Positions 15,348 to 23,844 of a stretch of DNA of 64,000 nt are shown piece by piece. The notes under the pieces were generated by a model. That model saw only the letters and a program-made list of their open reading frames with translations. It was not told the DNA's origin and did no database searches. The first letter of the stretch is position 1; each line of letters opens with the position of its first letter. A program made the position numbers and the translations under genes. This DNA is from UMGS1370 sp046957575 (GTDB lineage Bacteria; Bacillota; Clostridia; Lachnospirales; Lachnospiraceae), in NCBI GenBank assembly GCA_046957575.1, contig JBKUOG010000001.1, positions 231,782 to 295,781 on the forward strand. The letters run 5' to 3'.

Positions 15348-16343
15348 TTATGCTGATTCATTGGTTCGTTCTTTTATTAGTTCCAGCACTTCTTCTTTTG
15401 CCGGCATGACCCGCAGAGCGCCTTTTCTGGTGGTAATTAAAGAGGCTGCGGCATTGGCAAAAGTCAGCATTTCTTTTAACTCACCGGCGCTTAAATCATC
15501 CAGGCCATGCTCCAGTACATAGTTTAAGATACAGGCGCAGAATGTATCTCCAGCTCCTGTTGTCTCAATGGTGTGTTCCTGAATAAAAGGCTTTGCTTCT
15601 GCAACCATTCCCGCCTCATCTTTCCGCTGCTCTCTCTGGTAATAAGCTCTGCTTCCATCTTTTCCCATGGAAACCAAAATCAACGGAATGGAAAATTCGT
15701 TCCGAATCTTTTCTACACCCTTCGTATAGCTTTCTTCTCCAGTAAGCCACTGGATTTCATTATCCGAGATTTTCAAAATATCGCACTGGCCCAGTCCCCA
15801 GCGCACCTGGTTTCTGGCATCTTCAAGGCTTCCCCATAAAGGGGGCCGCAGATTGGGATCAAAGCTTATCAAAGCCCCGCTCTTTTTCGCTTCTAAAACT
15901 GCCGCCATAGTAGCGGCACGAACGCCCTCGTTTGTCATAGATAAAGTCCCAAAGTGAAAAATCTTTGTATCTTTTACCAAATTCATATCCATTTCTTCTT
16001 CCCGAAGCATCATATCCGCCCCTGGACTTCGGTAAAAAGAAAAATCCCTGTCTCCATCAGCAAAGGTGTGGACCAAAGCCAGCGTTGTGTGAACTTTATC
16101 ATCATATACTAAGTTTCTGTCATCAATCTCAACTTCCCTGATGGTTTCTGCTAACATCCTGCCAAAAAAGTCATCCCCAACTTTTCCGATAAAAGCAGTC
16201 TTTTTCCCCAATTTTGCAAGCATAGCCAGCACATTGCAGGGAGCTCCTCCCGGATTGGCTTCAAACAGGCCGTTTCCCTGTTTGCTCAGACCATTCTGCG
16301 TAAAATCAATCAACAGTTCCCCTAATGCTACTACATCAAACAT
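15348..16343 (-). CDS. PfkB-family sugar kinase, probable fructokinase
   Basis: The product is a 331-residue ribokinase-fold kinase. It starts DVVALGELLIDFT, has the first signature GGAPCNVLAMLAKLG (residues 32-46), and the second signature with the catalytic Asp in TIETTGAGDTFCACIL near residue 265. FIGKVGDDFFG and the substrate-binding pattern fit fructokinases (ScrK type), which convert fructose to fructose-6-phosphate. Other PfkB sugars such as 2-keto-3-deoxygluconate cannot be excluded. No sugar transporter or glycosidase is adjacent. The only nearby sequence is the palindromic element at 16439-16588, which sits in its upstream region. Confidence 0.85.
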   Translation of the reverse strand: MFDVVALGELLIDFTQNGLSKQGNGLFEANPGGAPCNVLAMLAKLGKKTAFIGKVGDDFFGRMLAETIREVEIDDRNLVYDDKVHTTLALVHTFADGDRDFSFYRSPGADMMLREEEMDMNLVKDTKIFHFGTLSMTNEGVRAATMAAVLEAKKSGALISFDPNLRPPLWGSLEDARNQVRWGLGQCDILKISDNEIQWLTGEESYTKGVEKIRNEFSIPLILVSMGKDGSRAYYQREQRKDEAGMVAEAKPFIQEHTIETTGAGDTFCACILNYVLEHGLDDLSAGELKEMLTFANAAASLITTRKGALRVMPAKEEVLELIKERTNESA

Positions 16344-16438
16344 ACCTTTCCTCCTTATTTGTCATGTCTTTTGCAGGTTTCCCAAACAGGCAGCCGACGG
16401 CTCCTCTTTTGCTTCTACCTTAGCAGACCTCTTTTATA

Positions 16439-16588
16439 GTAACAGTTCAGCCATGCATCTTCTTGCCCGCCTGTGGCGGACAAGAAGCGTCTGGCGTCTG
16501 CCCTATGAGGATTCAGACAGGAAAACCCTTATGAAAACAAGTTTTCAACGCTTTTTCCTGTCTATTCTTCGCATGGCTGAACTGTTAC
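16439..16588. mobile_element. MITE-like palindromic element, complete copy
   Basis: This 150-bp element has perfect 18-bp terminal inverted repeats: GTAACAGTTCAGCCATGC at 16439-16456 and its complement at 16571-16588. Internally it holds a strong stem (CTTCTTG...CAAGAAG, 16459-16487) and a second one (GACAGGAAAA...TTTTCCTGTC, 16516-16562). It has no coding capacity. TTTTATA occurs on both flanks (16432-16438 and 16590-16596), a possible target duplication. It shares the termini and an internal 17-bp motif (14/17 matches, inverted) with the copy at 32 kb. Mobilisation by a transposase in trans is inference. Confidence 0.7.
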
Positions 16589-16609
16589 GTTTTATACTGT
16601 CAAATAAAA

Positions 16610-17272
16610 TCAGCCCCCTGTTGTAGAAAAATGCTGATAATCTTTGCAGGTGGTCCAGTATCCCCCCCACTGGAATCCGTATTTTTCAAAGATGGTTACA
16701 CAGTCGTCTTCTGCCTCTATTTTATAAAGAAACTCTGCTTCCCTGTCCATGTACGGCTGACTTCCTTTTGGCGAGCACAATGTAACGCCTTCCTGATTGT
16801 TCCGAACATAAGGATTGTAAAGAGGATTAATATCTACTGCAATCCCCAAACTGTGAAGAGACAGTTTTTCTTTCCCCGGCACTCTGCGAAAATTAAAGCA
16901 GCTGGAATTATTGGCTGCCATGGAGCGCTCATCATCTGCATCAAAATCATCAATTAGCAGCATTTTCTCAATGGGATAACGTTTTTCAAATAACTCCTTG
17001 AAAATCTGCAGCAGTGTCTGACTGACGCTTTTGTCGCAGACCATTTCTCCCACTGTGGGACCGGATTTCCCCCAATGAAGGACCCGAATATAGCGCAGTG
17101 TCTCTCTTGGCACACTGCAGTCTTCTTTAAAGGATTTTCCTTTCATCCTGTCAAACAGATTGTCCCAAATCTCTGTTTCAAAAAAATACTCCTGTATCTG
17201 TCTGTCACTTTGAAGCTTTTCCAACTCTACCGTCATTCCTGCCCGGTAATCCTTTAATAATTGTTCACTCAT
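16610..17272 (-). CDS. M15-family D-Ala-D-Ala carboxypeptidase/endopeptidase-like protein
   Basis: This 220-residue protein has a helical N-terminal half and a C-terminal VanY/CwlK-type M15 metallopeptidase domain. Metal ligands are visible in SLHSLGIAVDINPLYNPY (the HxxxxxxD motif) and in CKDYQHF. YGFQWGGYW is the usual tryptophan-rich stretch before the last ligand. There is no signal peptide, so it may act inside the cell, leave by another route, or be a prophage-derived endolysin-like enzyme. The ATG at 17272 is favoured; a TTG at 17311 would add 13 residues. It lies 84 bp after the MBOAT stop codon. Confidence 0.8.
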   Translation of the reverse strand: MSEQLLKDYRAGMTVELEKLQSDRQIQEYFFETEIWDNLFDRMKGKSFKEDCSVPRETLRYIRVLHWGKSGPTVGEMVCDKSVSQTLLQIFKELFEKRYPIEKMLLIDDFDADDERSMAANNSSCFNFRRVPGKEKLSLHSLGIAVDINPLYNPYVRNNQEGVTLCSPKGSQPYMDREAEFLYKIEAEDDCVTIFEKYGFQWGGYWTTCKDYQHFSTTGG

Positions 17273-17356
17273 TTTCTCTTTCCATCCTGTTATAAAATCT
17301 GATGATGCCAAGGTCTCAAGGTCAAAAATTCAATGGAAGCTTAATAGTTCTCCTCT

Positions 17357-18892
17357 TTAAAACTGGGAATAAATAAATGCAGAAGCGTCATAGCCTTTTC
17401 CATACCATCCGAAAATAAGCGTTGCAAAGACCAGCCCAAAGATAGCGGCTGTTTTCTGCTCACTGCTCCATGTCTTTTTTCTTCCATGTTCTTTTTGATA
17501 AGAAACCAGCCATAAAAGAGCCATGGACACTGCTAAAACGGCCCAGTCAGCCCATAAAAGTCCCAGACTTGATATCCCTTCTTCTGAAAACAGCCCCAGA
17601 TTTGGCGATGCCATATTTGTAAAAATACCCCAGGCCATGGAAAGGGACTCAGAGCGGAACAAAACAAATCCGACTGCTGCCAAAATAAAAGTTCTCACTC
17701 TCTGCATTCCTGCCCACAGGGGATGATTTTCCCGGATTCCTGTTTTTTTATAAAACTGCTTTACCGCAGGTTCCGCCAGCAAAGCCATAATCATTAAAAC
17801 TGCATGGTACAGGCCAGATCCGATGATAAATGTCCACTTTCCGCCATGCCACAGTCCTAAAAGGAACCAGACAATCAAAAGACTTACAATGGCCGGAACC
17901 TTTTTTCCCTGCTTTTTTCCAAAGGTTTTTCGTCCCCATTTTCCCATCTTCTGAAAAGGAACTGTCTTTTGCAGCGGATACATGACAAAATCCTTAAACC
18001 ATCCGCCAAGGGTAATGTGCCACCGCCTCCAAAATTCTGCTACTGTTCTGGAATAAAAGGGCTGACAAAAGTTTTCCTCTAATGTTACTCCAAACATTTC
18101 GGAAACTCCCAAAGCAATGTCAATGGCTCCGGCAAAATCTGTATATAGCTGAAAGGCAAAACAGACTGCCGCAAATACAAGAAAACTTCCGGTATAAGTT
18201 TCATAATCCCCGTAAATCGTATTAACCGCCATGGCCAGCCGTTCCGAAATCACCAGTTTTTGAAAAAATCCCCAGGTCATCCGCAAAAGGCCAGATAAAA
18301 ACTGGTTCCAGTCCCATTTATTTTCCCCAAATAAAGAGACGGACAGCCTGTCATACCGGGCAATAGGGCCCATGGCCATCTGAGGGAAAAATCCCCCGAA
18401 CAAGGCCAGACGCACCAGGCTTTTTTCCGCCTTTATGCTTTCCCAATACACCTCAGTCAGATAGCCGATTAACGTCAGGGTATAAAAAGAAATGGCCACA
18501 GGAGCGGTTACAGAAACCGGCGTCCAGTCAGACTGTGTGCCAGTAAGCCAGTGCAGTTCCTCCATGGTATATCCCCAAAAGTTCCAGTACTGAAATCCTG
18601 CCAGCAGTGCCAGAAGGATGACCACCACGATTCCATAGACTGCCTTTGCTGGTTTGACTTTTTTCCTGACATCTTTTGCATCGCCCTGCAGTTTTTCTAT
18701 CCAGAGCGCCCCAGCCCATACCATGATTGCCGAAATTCCGTAGATGACCAGAGTTTTGATCCCCCCGCACAGCCACAAAAATACGGTGCTGACTGCAAAC
18801 AGGGCCGCCGTCTTTCCCCTTTTTTTGCTCCCGTAATAAAGGACCAGAGACACTGCTAAAAATATAAGAAACTCATATGATATAAATGTCAT
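17357..18892 (-). CDS. MBOAT-family O-acyltransferase (DltB/AlgI-like)
   Basis: This 511-residue membrane protein has around ten or more hydrophobic segments and the MBOAT signature histidines: His292 in EFWRRWHITLGGWFKDFV and His349 in LLGLWHGGKWTF. MBOAT proteins of this branch (DltB, AlgI, PatA) move an acyl group from an intracellular carrier across the membrane to an extracellular acceptor. The gene follows an acyl carrier protein gene (3-bp gap) and an FkbH gene, all on the same strand with no terminator between. By analogy to DltB-DltC, the carrier protein is its likely donor. The acyl group and acceptor are unknown. Confidence 0.9.
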   Translation of the reverse strand: MTFISYEFLIFLAVSLVLYYGSKKRGKTAALFAVSTVFLWLCGGIKTLVIYGISAIMVWAGALWIEKLQGDAKDVRKKVKPAKAVYGIVVVILLALLAGFQYWNFWGYTMEELHWLTGTQSDWTPVSVTAPVAISFYTLTLIGYLTEVYWESIKAEKSLVRLALFGGFFPQMAMGPIARYDRLSVSLFGENKWDWNQFLSGLLRMTWGFFQKLVISERLAMAVNTIYGDYETYTGSFLVFAAVCFAFQLYTDFAGAIDIALGVSEMFGVTLEENFCQPFYSRTVAEFWRRWHITLGGWFKDFVMYPLQKTVPFQKMGKWGRKTFGKKQGKKVPAIVSLLIVWFLLGLWHGGKWTFIIGSGLYHAVLMIMALLAEPAVKQFYKKTGIRENHPLWAGMQRVRTFILAAVGFVLFRSESLSMAWGIFTNMASPNLGLFSEEGISSLGLLWADWAVLAVSMALLWLVSYQKEHGRKKTWSSEQKTAAIFGLVFATLIFGWYGKGYDASAFIYSQF

Positions 18893-18895
18893 GGC

Positions 18896-19138
18896 TTATC
18901 CCAGCTTTTCTAAAATAATGTCAGCCATCTCGCCTACATTCTTCATCTTTGTGACCTGTCCCATGGTAAATTTAATCCCGAATGCGTGTTCCACTGCCAC
19001 GATTAAATTAATATGCTCCAGACTGTCCCAATCCTCAATATCTTCTGCTGTGGTGGCATCTTCTACATGGATATCCTCATCATCAAATACATCCTGAAAT
19101 ACCTGATCTAATTTTGTAAAAACTTCCTGCCTTGTCAT
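18896..19138 (-). CDS. Acyl carrier protein dedicated to the FkbH-MBOAT module
   Basis: This is an 80-residue acidic carrier protein. The phosphopantetheine attachment site is Ser39 in IEDWDSLEHINLI, the DSL motif of carrier proteins. The context and motif resemble DltC and FkbH-partner carriers more than the fatty-acid ACP, which usually has GADSLD. The ATG at 19138 has AAAGGGAGAG. It sits between fkbH (17-bp gap) and the MBOAT gene (3-bp gap), which strongly suggests that FkbH loads it and the MBOAT protein unloads it. Confidence 0.88.
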   Translation of the reverse strand: MTRQEVFTKLDQVFQDVFDDEDIHVEDATTAEDIEDWDSLEHINLIVAVEHAFGIKFTMGQVTKMKNVGEMADIILEKLG

Positions 19139-19155
19139 ACATACTCTCCCTTTTT

Positions 19156-20958
19156 CTATTTCCGCTCTGTCACACAAATCACTGTATTCTGCGGAATGTA
19201 AGTTTCCAAATCCAGTTTCCAGACAGTACCGCCCTCCGGCAGCTCTTCTGCGAAACCAAATCCCATCTCTTTGTAAAACTCTTTTACCATCTTATTTTTT
19301 GCAGTCGGATAGTAGTAGCCAATCAGTGTCCTGGCCCCTCTTTTGCCTGCTTCTTTGACCAGTTGATCTAACATTGCCTTTTCCATATCCCGCTTTAAAA
19401 CCCTGCAGGACATGAGCCACAGTTCCAGATGAATGGCTGGTCCCTCCTGCTCTCCCAATATGACCGATACCACGCCGTTGTCCCCAAACTTATCCGAAAG
19501 CTTTCCGTACAGAGTTACATAGCGCGGCTCCTTTGCAAACCGCTCCATATCCGCCTGACTGCACCGCATGGTGGTCAGATTAAACTGGTTGGATTTATTG
19601 GTAAGCTGGGCAATCCGCTGCATGTACTCCGGCGCATAGGGACCGATTTCTCCTTTCATCTCCAGAGAACGGAGGTATTCCTGGTAATCCCCAAATGTCT
19701 GTTCCATTTTCTTTCTCTGCTCATTGGCCTGATACATGGCACTTCGGTTTAAATCATCCCCTGAAATCCCCATTGGCTCAAAGAAACCGGACCGATCCAG
19801 GATCTTTATATATCGCTCCGGCTCCGCTTCATGCCCCCTTGTCATCTCAGGCACTGCTGCGGCAGTCCCGGCCTTTACTTTCTGCCGTTCTGCCGGATTG
19901 TCATCTACAAATACCAGAGCGTCTTCTCCCAGATTTAACAGCGATGCAATCTGGTTCAGATTCTGATCCTTCGGAGCCCAGTTAGCCCTGATTGCGATGA
20001 AATCTTCTGGCTTTAGCACACTGTCCGGACGTTTTAAACCTGCCAGCGCATTTTCCTCTTCATTTTTAGAATCAATGTTTAATAACACTCCCATTTCCTT
20101 CAGGGATTTTAAATAGGACTGAAACTCCGAATAAATCTGGGCCATACCGGTTTCCTGTCCGATTTCAATATTTTCCGGCCCGTCGTCTCCTACGATCCCT
20201 CCCCAAAGGGTATTATCTAAATCCAGTACCAGGGCTTTCTTATTTTTTCCGTAAATGGCTTTTATCATATTGGCCAAATTAAAGGCCAGTTCCGGTATAG
20301 CCCCTACTGCGGGACTGTATTTATACATGTGCCAGTAAACCGGATCGTTCCATCTGCTTACCCCATACTCGGCTGCCAGCCAGTCAATATCCTGAATATA
20401 AAATTTATCATGTTCCCTGGCATATTGATGGAATTTCTGGTTTAACCGGCTAAGAAACTGCTCTCTCCCCCGATAGTCCCAGGCATCCATATTGCCAAGC
20501 AGACGGTAAGAAGGCTTTTCAAAATTGTTCTGAATCACCGGACAGTCATAAGTCTCTGCCAGGCGTTCCCAGACCTCTCTGAAATGGCCGTATTCCTGCT
20601 CCAGCTTTTCCTCTGCCTGCTCCTCTGTGTCTGTCACATTTGGAAACATCACATCCGGCACATTCCGGCTGGTGGTGTGGATATAAATAATGTCTGGAAA
20701 AAACTCTTTCAGCCTTTCATTTCCAAACACTGCATCCTCATAATACTGATTATATTCGGATTCATAAAACGTTGGCTCAATCCCCATGTCTAACAGGAAT
20801 AATTCCAGAATCTGAATCACATCTCTGGTAGTTGAACCGCCTAAAACCGCTATTTTCTTGGATATCCTGGGTCTGTCCTCTTCTAACAGCGCCCTCTTTA
20901 TGCTTTTCTTCTTTTTAATCAGATACTCCCCGTCAAAGGGATAGGTAAGTTCTTCCAT
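19156..20958 (-). CDS. FkbH-like HAD-IIIC protein, predicted acyl (glyceryl) loader
   Basis: The product has 600 residues in three parts. An SGNH-like N-terminal domain (IAVLGGSTTRDVIQIL, residues 36-51) is followed by a HAD-IIIC core with VLDLDNTLWGGIVGDDG (residues 244-260) and FVDDNPAERQKV. The C-terminal half resembles the acetyltransferase-like part of FkbH proteins. Characterised FkbH enzymes take 1,3-bisphosphoglycerate, remove phosphate and load a glyceryl group on a carrier protein for polyketide extension. Here there are no polyketide genes; instead an ACP and an MBOAT gene follow. A surface-decorating role is inferred. GGAGGGAG precedes the ATG at 20958. Confidence 0.87.
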   Translation of the reverse strand: MEELTYPFDGEYLIKKKKSIKRALLEEDRPRISKKIAVLGGSTTRDVIQILELFLLDMGIEPTFYESEYNQYYEDAVFGNERLKEFFPDIIYIHTTSRNVPDVMFPNVTDTEEQAEEKLEQEYGHFREVWERLAETYDCPVIQNNFEKPSYRLLGNMDAWDYRGREQFLSRLNQKFHQYAREHDKFYIQDIDWLAAEYGVSRWNDPVYWHMYKYSPAVGAIPELAFNLANMIKAIYGKNKKALVLDLDNTLWGGIVGDDGPENIEIGQETGMAQIYSEFQSYLKSLKEMGVLLNIDSKNEEENALAGLKRPDSVLKPEDFIAIRANWAPKDQNLNQIASLLNLGEDALVFVDDNPAERQKVKAGTAAAVPEMTRGHEAEPERYIKILDRSGFFEPMGISGDDLNRSAMYQANEQRKKMEQTFGDYQEYLRSLEMKGEIGPYAPEYMQRIAQLTNKSNQFNLTTMRCSQADMERFAKEPRYVTLYGKLSDKFGDNGVVSVILGEQEGPAIHLELWLMSCRVLKRDMEKAMLDQLVKEAGKRGARTLIGYYYPTAKNKMVKEFYKEMGFGFAEELPEGGTVWKLDLETYIPQNTVICVTERK

Positions 20959-20990
20959 ACTCCCTCCATCTTATAAACCTTCCTGTCGTA

Positions 20991-21022
20991 CAAAAAACAG
21001 GAGCCATCCGATGCGCTCCTGC
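20991..21022 (-). terminator. Terminator after the 163-residue secreted protein gene
   Basis: On the minus strand CAGGAGC pairs with GCTCCTG across a 10-nt loop, followed by T6. It separates the upstream surface-protein genes from the FkbH-ACP-MBOAT genes. Confidence 0.85.
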
Positions 21023-21038
21023 TTTTCTTTTCCGGCAA

Positions 21039-21530
21039 TTACTTTACAGTGTAATACTCATAGGAAATATCTACTACTTTATCATTTTTAACGCCGCAGT
21101 CAATGATAATCTGAGAATTTCCCAAAGTTACTGTATAAAGGCCGTAATTTTCCTTGGCATCCGGATAAGCTGCCTTTACCTCTTTTGGAGTCTGTCCCAG
21201 CTTTACACCTTCTTCTGTTGATACCTTGTCGCCTTTTAATACAATAGACTGAATCACTGTAGTCTTTTTGTCATTCTGGGTGGTATAAAGGTCAAAGCTG
21301 TCATATACGTATACCTTGTCTTTTCCCCCGTTGGCGCAGTTGGTAAGAGTCTTTGTTTCCTTTGCCTTTCCAAGACTGTCAAGCACCGGTTTTGCCTCTG
21401 CCCCAACTGCCATCTGCACCTTGTCGGCAGTAAAGGTATAAGCCGTCTTTCTTTCAGCCGCCCATGCGCACACGCTCATGGACAACGCCGTCGCTGCTGC
21501 AAGAATCGTAACCGTAATCTTTTTTAACAT
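21039..21530 (-). CDS. Small secreted protein of unknown function
   Basis: This 163-residue protein begins with a signal peptide (MLKKITVTILAAATALSMSV, cleavage probably after AWA near residue 24). The mature part has a mixed beta pattern with TNCANGGKDKVYVYDSFDLYTT and ends in VDISYEYYTVK. Two Cys residues in the mature chain (NCANGG and IIDCGV) could pair. I recognise the general type, common in Lachnospiraceae as uncharacterised exported proteins with a GKDKVY core, but not a function. The ATG at 21530 has AAGGAGG; 44 bp separate it from the SGNH-type gene upstream. Confidence 0.75.
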   Translation of the reverse strand: MLKKITVTILAAATALSMSVCAWAAERKTAYTFTADKVQMAVGAEAKPVLDSLGKAKETKTLTNCANGGKDKVYVYDSFDLYTTQNDKKTTVIQSIVLKGDKVSTEEGVKLGQTPKEVKAAYPDAKENYGLYTVTLGNSQIIIDCGVKNDKVVDISYEYYTVK

Positions 21531-21574
21531 TGTATATTCCTCCTTGTTTCTCATGTGTATTTGAAAGCAAAATG

Positions 21575-22669
21575 CTATTGCAGCTCTTCTTCAGGTTTTG
21601 TAAACTTTTTAATATATCCCAGTTGGCTAAACTCCTGTTCCTGGCGTTTCTTTTCTTCCTTGTAGGCCAAAAGGCGCTCATTATAGTAAGAAGCTGTCTC
21701 CTCTTCCCCCCGGTAATCAGAAAGTCCAATCTGCTCTGTGAGGATAGGCCCCAAATAGGAAGCCACCTTTTCCGCACCGTAAACATTTAAGTGCAGACCC
21801 TCATCATAGGTATCCTTTGTCATATCCAGTCCTGCTTTGTCCATATCTGCCAGCAGATTTATGTAGAGCAGGTCATGTTCCCCGGCATACTGGAGAATCT
21901 GTCTCTCATAGGGGTCCGGCCATTCCGGATACAGACTGGGAGCTTTCATCAAAATAAAATCAATCCCTCTCTTTTCACAGGCCTGACGCATCTTATCCAG
22001 ATATGTATAATTTTCCTCCGGGAACATATAATCCGCCTTTCTTCTCTCCCTTGGAAATTCTCCTGCCGGCCGGATATCGGCCCGCAGATAATATCCGTTA
22101 AAAGAAGTAAGGGGTTTTTCTCTGATGGCGTAAAGGAAATCTTCTTTTGTCAGTTCTGACCACCTGGAATGGTAGCGGAGCAAAGGAAACAGATACTCCG
22201 CCATATGCTCTTCTTCCATGGCGGACGCCTGGACTCCTTCCCACTTTAAGCGGCTCCACTTCATGCCGTCAAACACCATCCGATTATATTCTTCTGTATC
22301 CTGTCCCTCTACCATCATGGCCTGTACATTGAAAATAACTGCTTTAGGCGTCTCACGCTTCAGCGCATCCATCAGCAGATAATAGGACTGGGAAACAAGC
22401 TGATTGGAATTGCCCCGGATATAGCTGGTAATTCCAAAATCTTCCCACAGTTTCATTGTGGAAATGTTTTCATAAGACTCGCAGTTGCCGATAATGAGCA
22501 GTTCATGTCTGGTGGGGTCCCGATAATATTCTTCTGTAAAATTCCCCTCGATCACAGCCCCCTGATATTTGGGCATCAGCACTCTCTGGGCAAAAAACAA
22601 AAGCGCTGAAAATACTGCAGCCATACATCCTATCGTTAGTCCAGATCTGAATTTTTTACTTTTTCTCAT
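21575..22669 (-). CDS. Membrane-anchored SGNH/DltD-like protein
   Basis: This protein of about 364 residues has an N-terminal membrane anchor (SGLTIGCMAAVFSALLFFA) and an extracytoplasmic SGNH-hydrolase-like domain. Block I is LLIIGNCESYENIS, in which Cys occupies the usual Ser position; block V is DEGLHLNVYGAEKV with the Asp/His pair. DltD and related proteins pair with MBOAT acyltransferases and help transfer acyl groups to wall polymers. An MBOAT module lies about 2.7 kb downstream. The start is uncertain because no ribosome site is clear; 22669 lies five bases after the upstream stop and would be coupled, with 22696 as the alternative. Confidence 0.7.
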   Translation of the reverse strand: MRKSKKFRSGLTIGCMAAVFSALLFFAQRVLMPKYQGAVIEGNFTEEYYRDPTRHELLIIGNCESYENISTMKLWEDFGITSYIRGNSNQLVSQSYYLLMDALKRETPKAVIFNVQAMMVEGQDTEEYNRMVFDGMKWSRLKWEGVQASAMEEEHMAEYLFPLLRYHSRWSELTKEDFLYAIREKPLTSFNGYYLRADIRPAGEFPRERRKADYMFPEENYTYLDKMRQACEKRGIDFILMKAPSLYPEWPDPYERQILQYAGEHDLLYINLLADMDKAGLDMTKDTYDEGLHLNVYGAEKVASYLGPILTEQIGLSDYRGEEETASYYNERLLAYKEEKKRQEQEFSQLGYIKKFTKPEEELQ

Positions 22670-22673
22670 GGCT

Positions 22674-23732
22674 TTATGGCGTTGCCGGATAGACATTGAC
22701 ATCAAAATTATGGGCTGCCCAGGTTTGTCTTAATTGCGCAGTTGTCACCAGACACCACCGCCCGCCGGTTCTTCTGGGCGTTGTGTCAAAATGATACCAG
22801 ATCCCGTCAACGTTGACAAGATTCCAGAAATGATCGCCATCTGATGCTCTGGTCACCATCATATTGGGCATGCCGGCTGCCTCTAACAGATACTTGGACA
22901 TGGCGTAATACTCAAAACAGTTGCCATAATGGCGTCTGAAACCGTAAAGAGCTGCTGCCGGCTCCCCACTCTCCGGCCGAAGCCCTCCATAGGTATAACT
23001 CATATTTCCCCGTACATAATCATAGATGGCATTGGCTTTCTGGACTTTGTTCATGCTGTCATTGGTAATGGACGCCACTATCTGAGCCGCAATTGCCTCT
23101 GCCTGAAGTTCCTCTTCTGTCTTTACATGGTAATTCTCATTTTCCTGCAGCGCACCGTTTTCACCTAAAATATACTCCAGACCGTCTACGGTAATGGTCT
23201 GGCCTTTCTGCATGGTTCCATCTGCGCCCACCCGGTAGCGAATTCCGTCTGTATCAATCCAGGCATTTTCCGCCATGTAACCGTCTTCTTTAAAATAATA
23301 CCACTGGCCTCCAACTTTCTCCCAGCCGTTCTGATAATAGCTCCCGTCAAAATCCTGATAATACCAGCCGGTATCGTCCTGTTTCCACCCGCTCATCCCA
23401 GGTCCTGGAAGCAAATCTAAAGACCCGCTCTGCTGCCCTGTCTCTGCCTGCTCATCTGGATTTTCTATCCAGGCGCCGTCTGCATCAAACCGCTGCTTTT
23501 TTCCGTCTACCAGATAACTTCCCGTTACCATCCTGCAGTTCCCGTCAAAATAGTACCAGGTTCCATTTATCTCTTTCCAGGAATTGCGGACATAGCTTCC
23601 GTCTTCTTCCTGATATTTCCAGGAAATAACGCCTTCTGTCTGCCTTTCCCATCCTGCTGCATAAACAGTTGCCGGAAGGCTTCCTGCCAGGCATCCTGCT
23701 AGTAAAGTGATTGTCAATCCCTGCTTTTTCAT
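22674..23732 (-). CDS. Secreted transglutaminase-like protein with cell-wall-binding repeats
   Basis: This 352-residue protein has a signal peptide (cleavage near ATVYAA, residue 26). About six aromatic-rich wall-binding repeats follow (residues 35-195, with GTWYYFDGN, GGQWYYFKEDG and DTGWYYQDFDG). The C-terminal domain is a transglutaminase-like fold with a complete Cys272 (HYGNCFEYYA), His301 (DGDHFWNLV), Asp316 (HFDTTP) triad. Such proteins act as wall-attached cross-linking enzymes or peptidases. A consensus promoter lies upstream. Substrates are not known. Confidence 0.88.
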   Translation of the reverse strand: MKKQGLTITLLAGCLAGSLPATVYAAGWERQTEGVISWKYQEEDGSYVRNSWKEINGTWYYFDGNCRMVTGSYLVDGKKQRFDADGAWIENPDEQAETGQQSGSLDLLPGPGMSGWKQDDTGWYYQDFDGSYYQNGWEKVGGQWYYFKEDGYMAENAWIDTDGIRYRVGADGTMQKGQTITVDGLEYILGENGALQENENYHVKTEEELQAEAIAAQIVASITNDSMNKVQKANAIYDYVRGNMSYTYGGLRPESGEPAAALYGFRRHYGNCFEYYAMSKYLLEAAGMPNMMVTRASDGDHFWNLVNVDGIWYHFDTTPRRTGGRWCLVTTAQLRQTWAAHNFDVNVYPATP

Positions 23733-23766
23733 AATGTTCTCCCGCGTACACATATGTTTGGTTCTT

Positions 23767-23796
23767 ATTTTACTCCCCCTCAGTAATTTCTGTCAA
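23767..23796 (-). promoter_or_regulatory. Promoter of the transglutaminase-like gene
   Basis: On the minus strand a perfect TTGACA (23791-23796) and TAAAAT (23767-23772) are 18 bp apart, about 35 bp before the start codon at 23732. Confidence 0.7.
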
Positions 23797-23844
23797 TACA
23801 GCTGAGGGGATTTTCAGCTGTTCCGGATCGTTCCTGTACCTGCC

